This document shows, one piece after another, positions 63,839 to 64,000 of a DNA stretch of 64,000 nucleotides. The notes under the pieces are model-generated. The model saw only the letters and a program-made list of their open reading frames with translations. It did no database searches and had not been told where the DNA came from. The position numbers and the translations under genes are program-made. The DNA comes from Erythrobacter sp. (lineage in GTDB: Bacteria; Pseudomonadota; Alphaproteobacteria; Sphingomonadales; Sphingomonadaceae): NCBI GenBank assembly GCA_002695185.1, contig NZOF01000155.1:1-64000 (forward strand). Direction: 5' to 3'. Numbering within the stretch: position 1 is the first letter of the stretch; each line of letters opens with the position of its first letter.

Positions 63839-64000
63839 GTGCAGACGCTGTGCGGCAGAGTTGCAAATGGAATGCATAGCCAGTGCAATGCGCGTGCAGA
63901 CTTGCAGCAGCGATTGGCGCTCAAGAGAGATCGTCCGGAGGCGTCTGGTGCAGGTGTAGTTTTGGGATGGCGAGATAAAAGCACCGCCGTCGGTCGGACT

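Noticed and set aside
63839..64000. Possible start of another gene at the right edge
   Set aside because: No frame with a start, ribosome site or recognisable sequence is visible in the last 160 bases.

Overview
The window is a contiguous stretch of an alphaproteobacterial chromosome. Protein types and gene order point to Sphingomonadales, most likely an Erythrobacteraceae member (Erythrobacter, Altererythrobacter or Qipengyuania type). Supporting signs are the high-GC compact coding, the dapF-mtaB-ftsY-yciB block, the serC-serA-hisZ block, an EcfG-type stress promoter, REP-like elements of a kind I associate with sphingomonads, and a lipid A-free version of the rpsB-to-fabZ cluster. This placement rests on recognition, not on a database search.

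Layout. 1-2.7 kb: the 3' end of RNase D overlapping oxyR, then map with a ParD-like antitoxin gene on the other strand. 2.7-9.2 kb: an SRPBCC-arsR pair behind two tandem operator-like repeats, ridA, pgsA, an LplT-like MFS carrier, a ThDP enzyme, a CsbD stress protein and an EVE protein. 9.4-15.7 kb: a GGDEF/EAL protein, the dapF-mtaB-ftsY-yciB run, a frameshifted GNAT gene, a small hypothetical and a cold-shock gene. 15.9-24.1 kb: kup, a complete ccmCDEFGHI cytochrome c maturation operon, a leucine-type dehydrogenase and tRNA-His. 24.3-37 kb: a 2OG oxygenase, rpmE, then the minus-strand chain rpsB-tsf-pyrH-frr-uppS-cdsA-dxr-rseP-bamA-ompH-fabZ, without lpxD, lpxA or lpxB. 37.3-42.7 kb: pssA-psd, a PAP2/IPC-synthase-like membrane enzyme, a KAS III and purA. 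43-49 kb: an exported DUF1800/DUF1501 pair, an aldo/keto reductase, trhO and a GST. 49-54.8 kb: hisZ, serA, serC, a GT4 glycosyltransferase and a small membrane protein. 54.9-58.2 kb: rarA coupled to a DUF429-like protein, glutaminase and tRNA-Thr.

Everything to the right of tRNA-Thr (58.2-64 kb) looks like an accessory island: poorly conserved hypotheticals, an AbiJ-like protein with a HEPN-type R-x5-H motif, a small serine recombinase behind a resolvase-site-like inverted repeat, a small HTH-like protein, one polypeptide joining an excisionase-type HTH to a nucleotidyltransferase and a HEPN domain, and an HNH nuclease. No tyrosine integrase is visible, and the right border lies outside the window.

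Together the core genes supply envelope building (BamA, OmpH/Skp, RseP, CdsA, PgsA, PssA, Psd, UppS, Dxr), cytochrome c maturation, translation (S2, EF-Ts, RRF, L31, Map) and serine/histidine/purine synthesis. The signals most worth a second look are the HTH-MNT-HEPN fusion and its island, the EF-hand loop inside OmpH, the ArsR tandem operators, the EcfG promoter of the CsbD gene, the RarA/DUF429 coupling and the exported DUF1800/DUF1501 pair.
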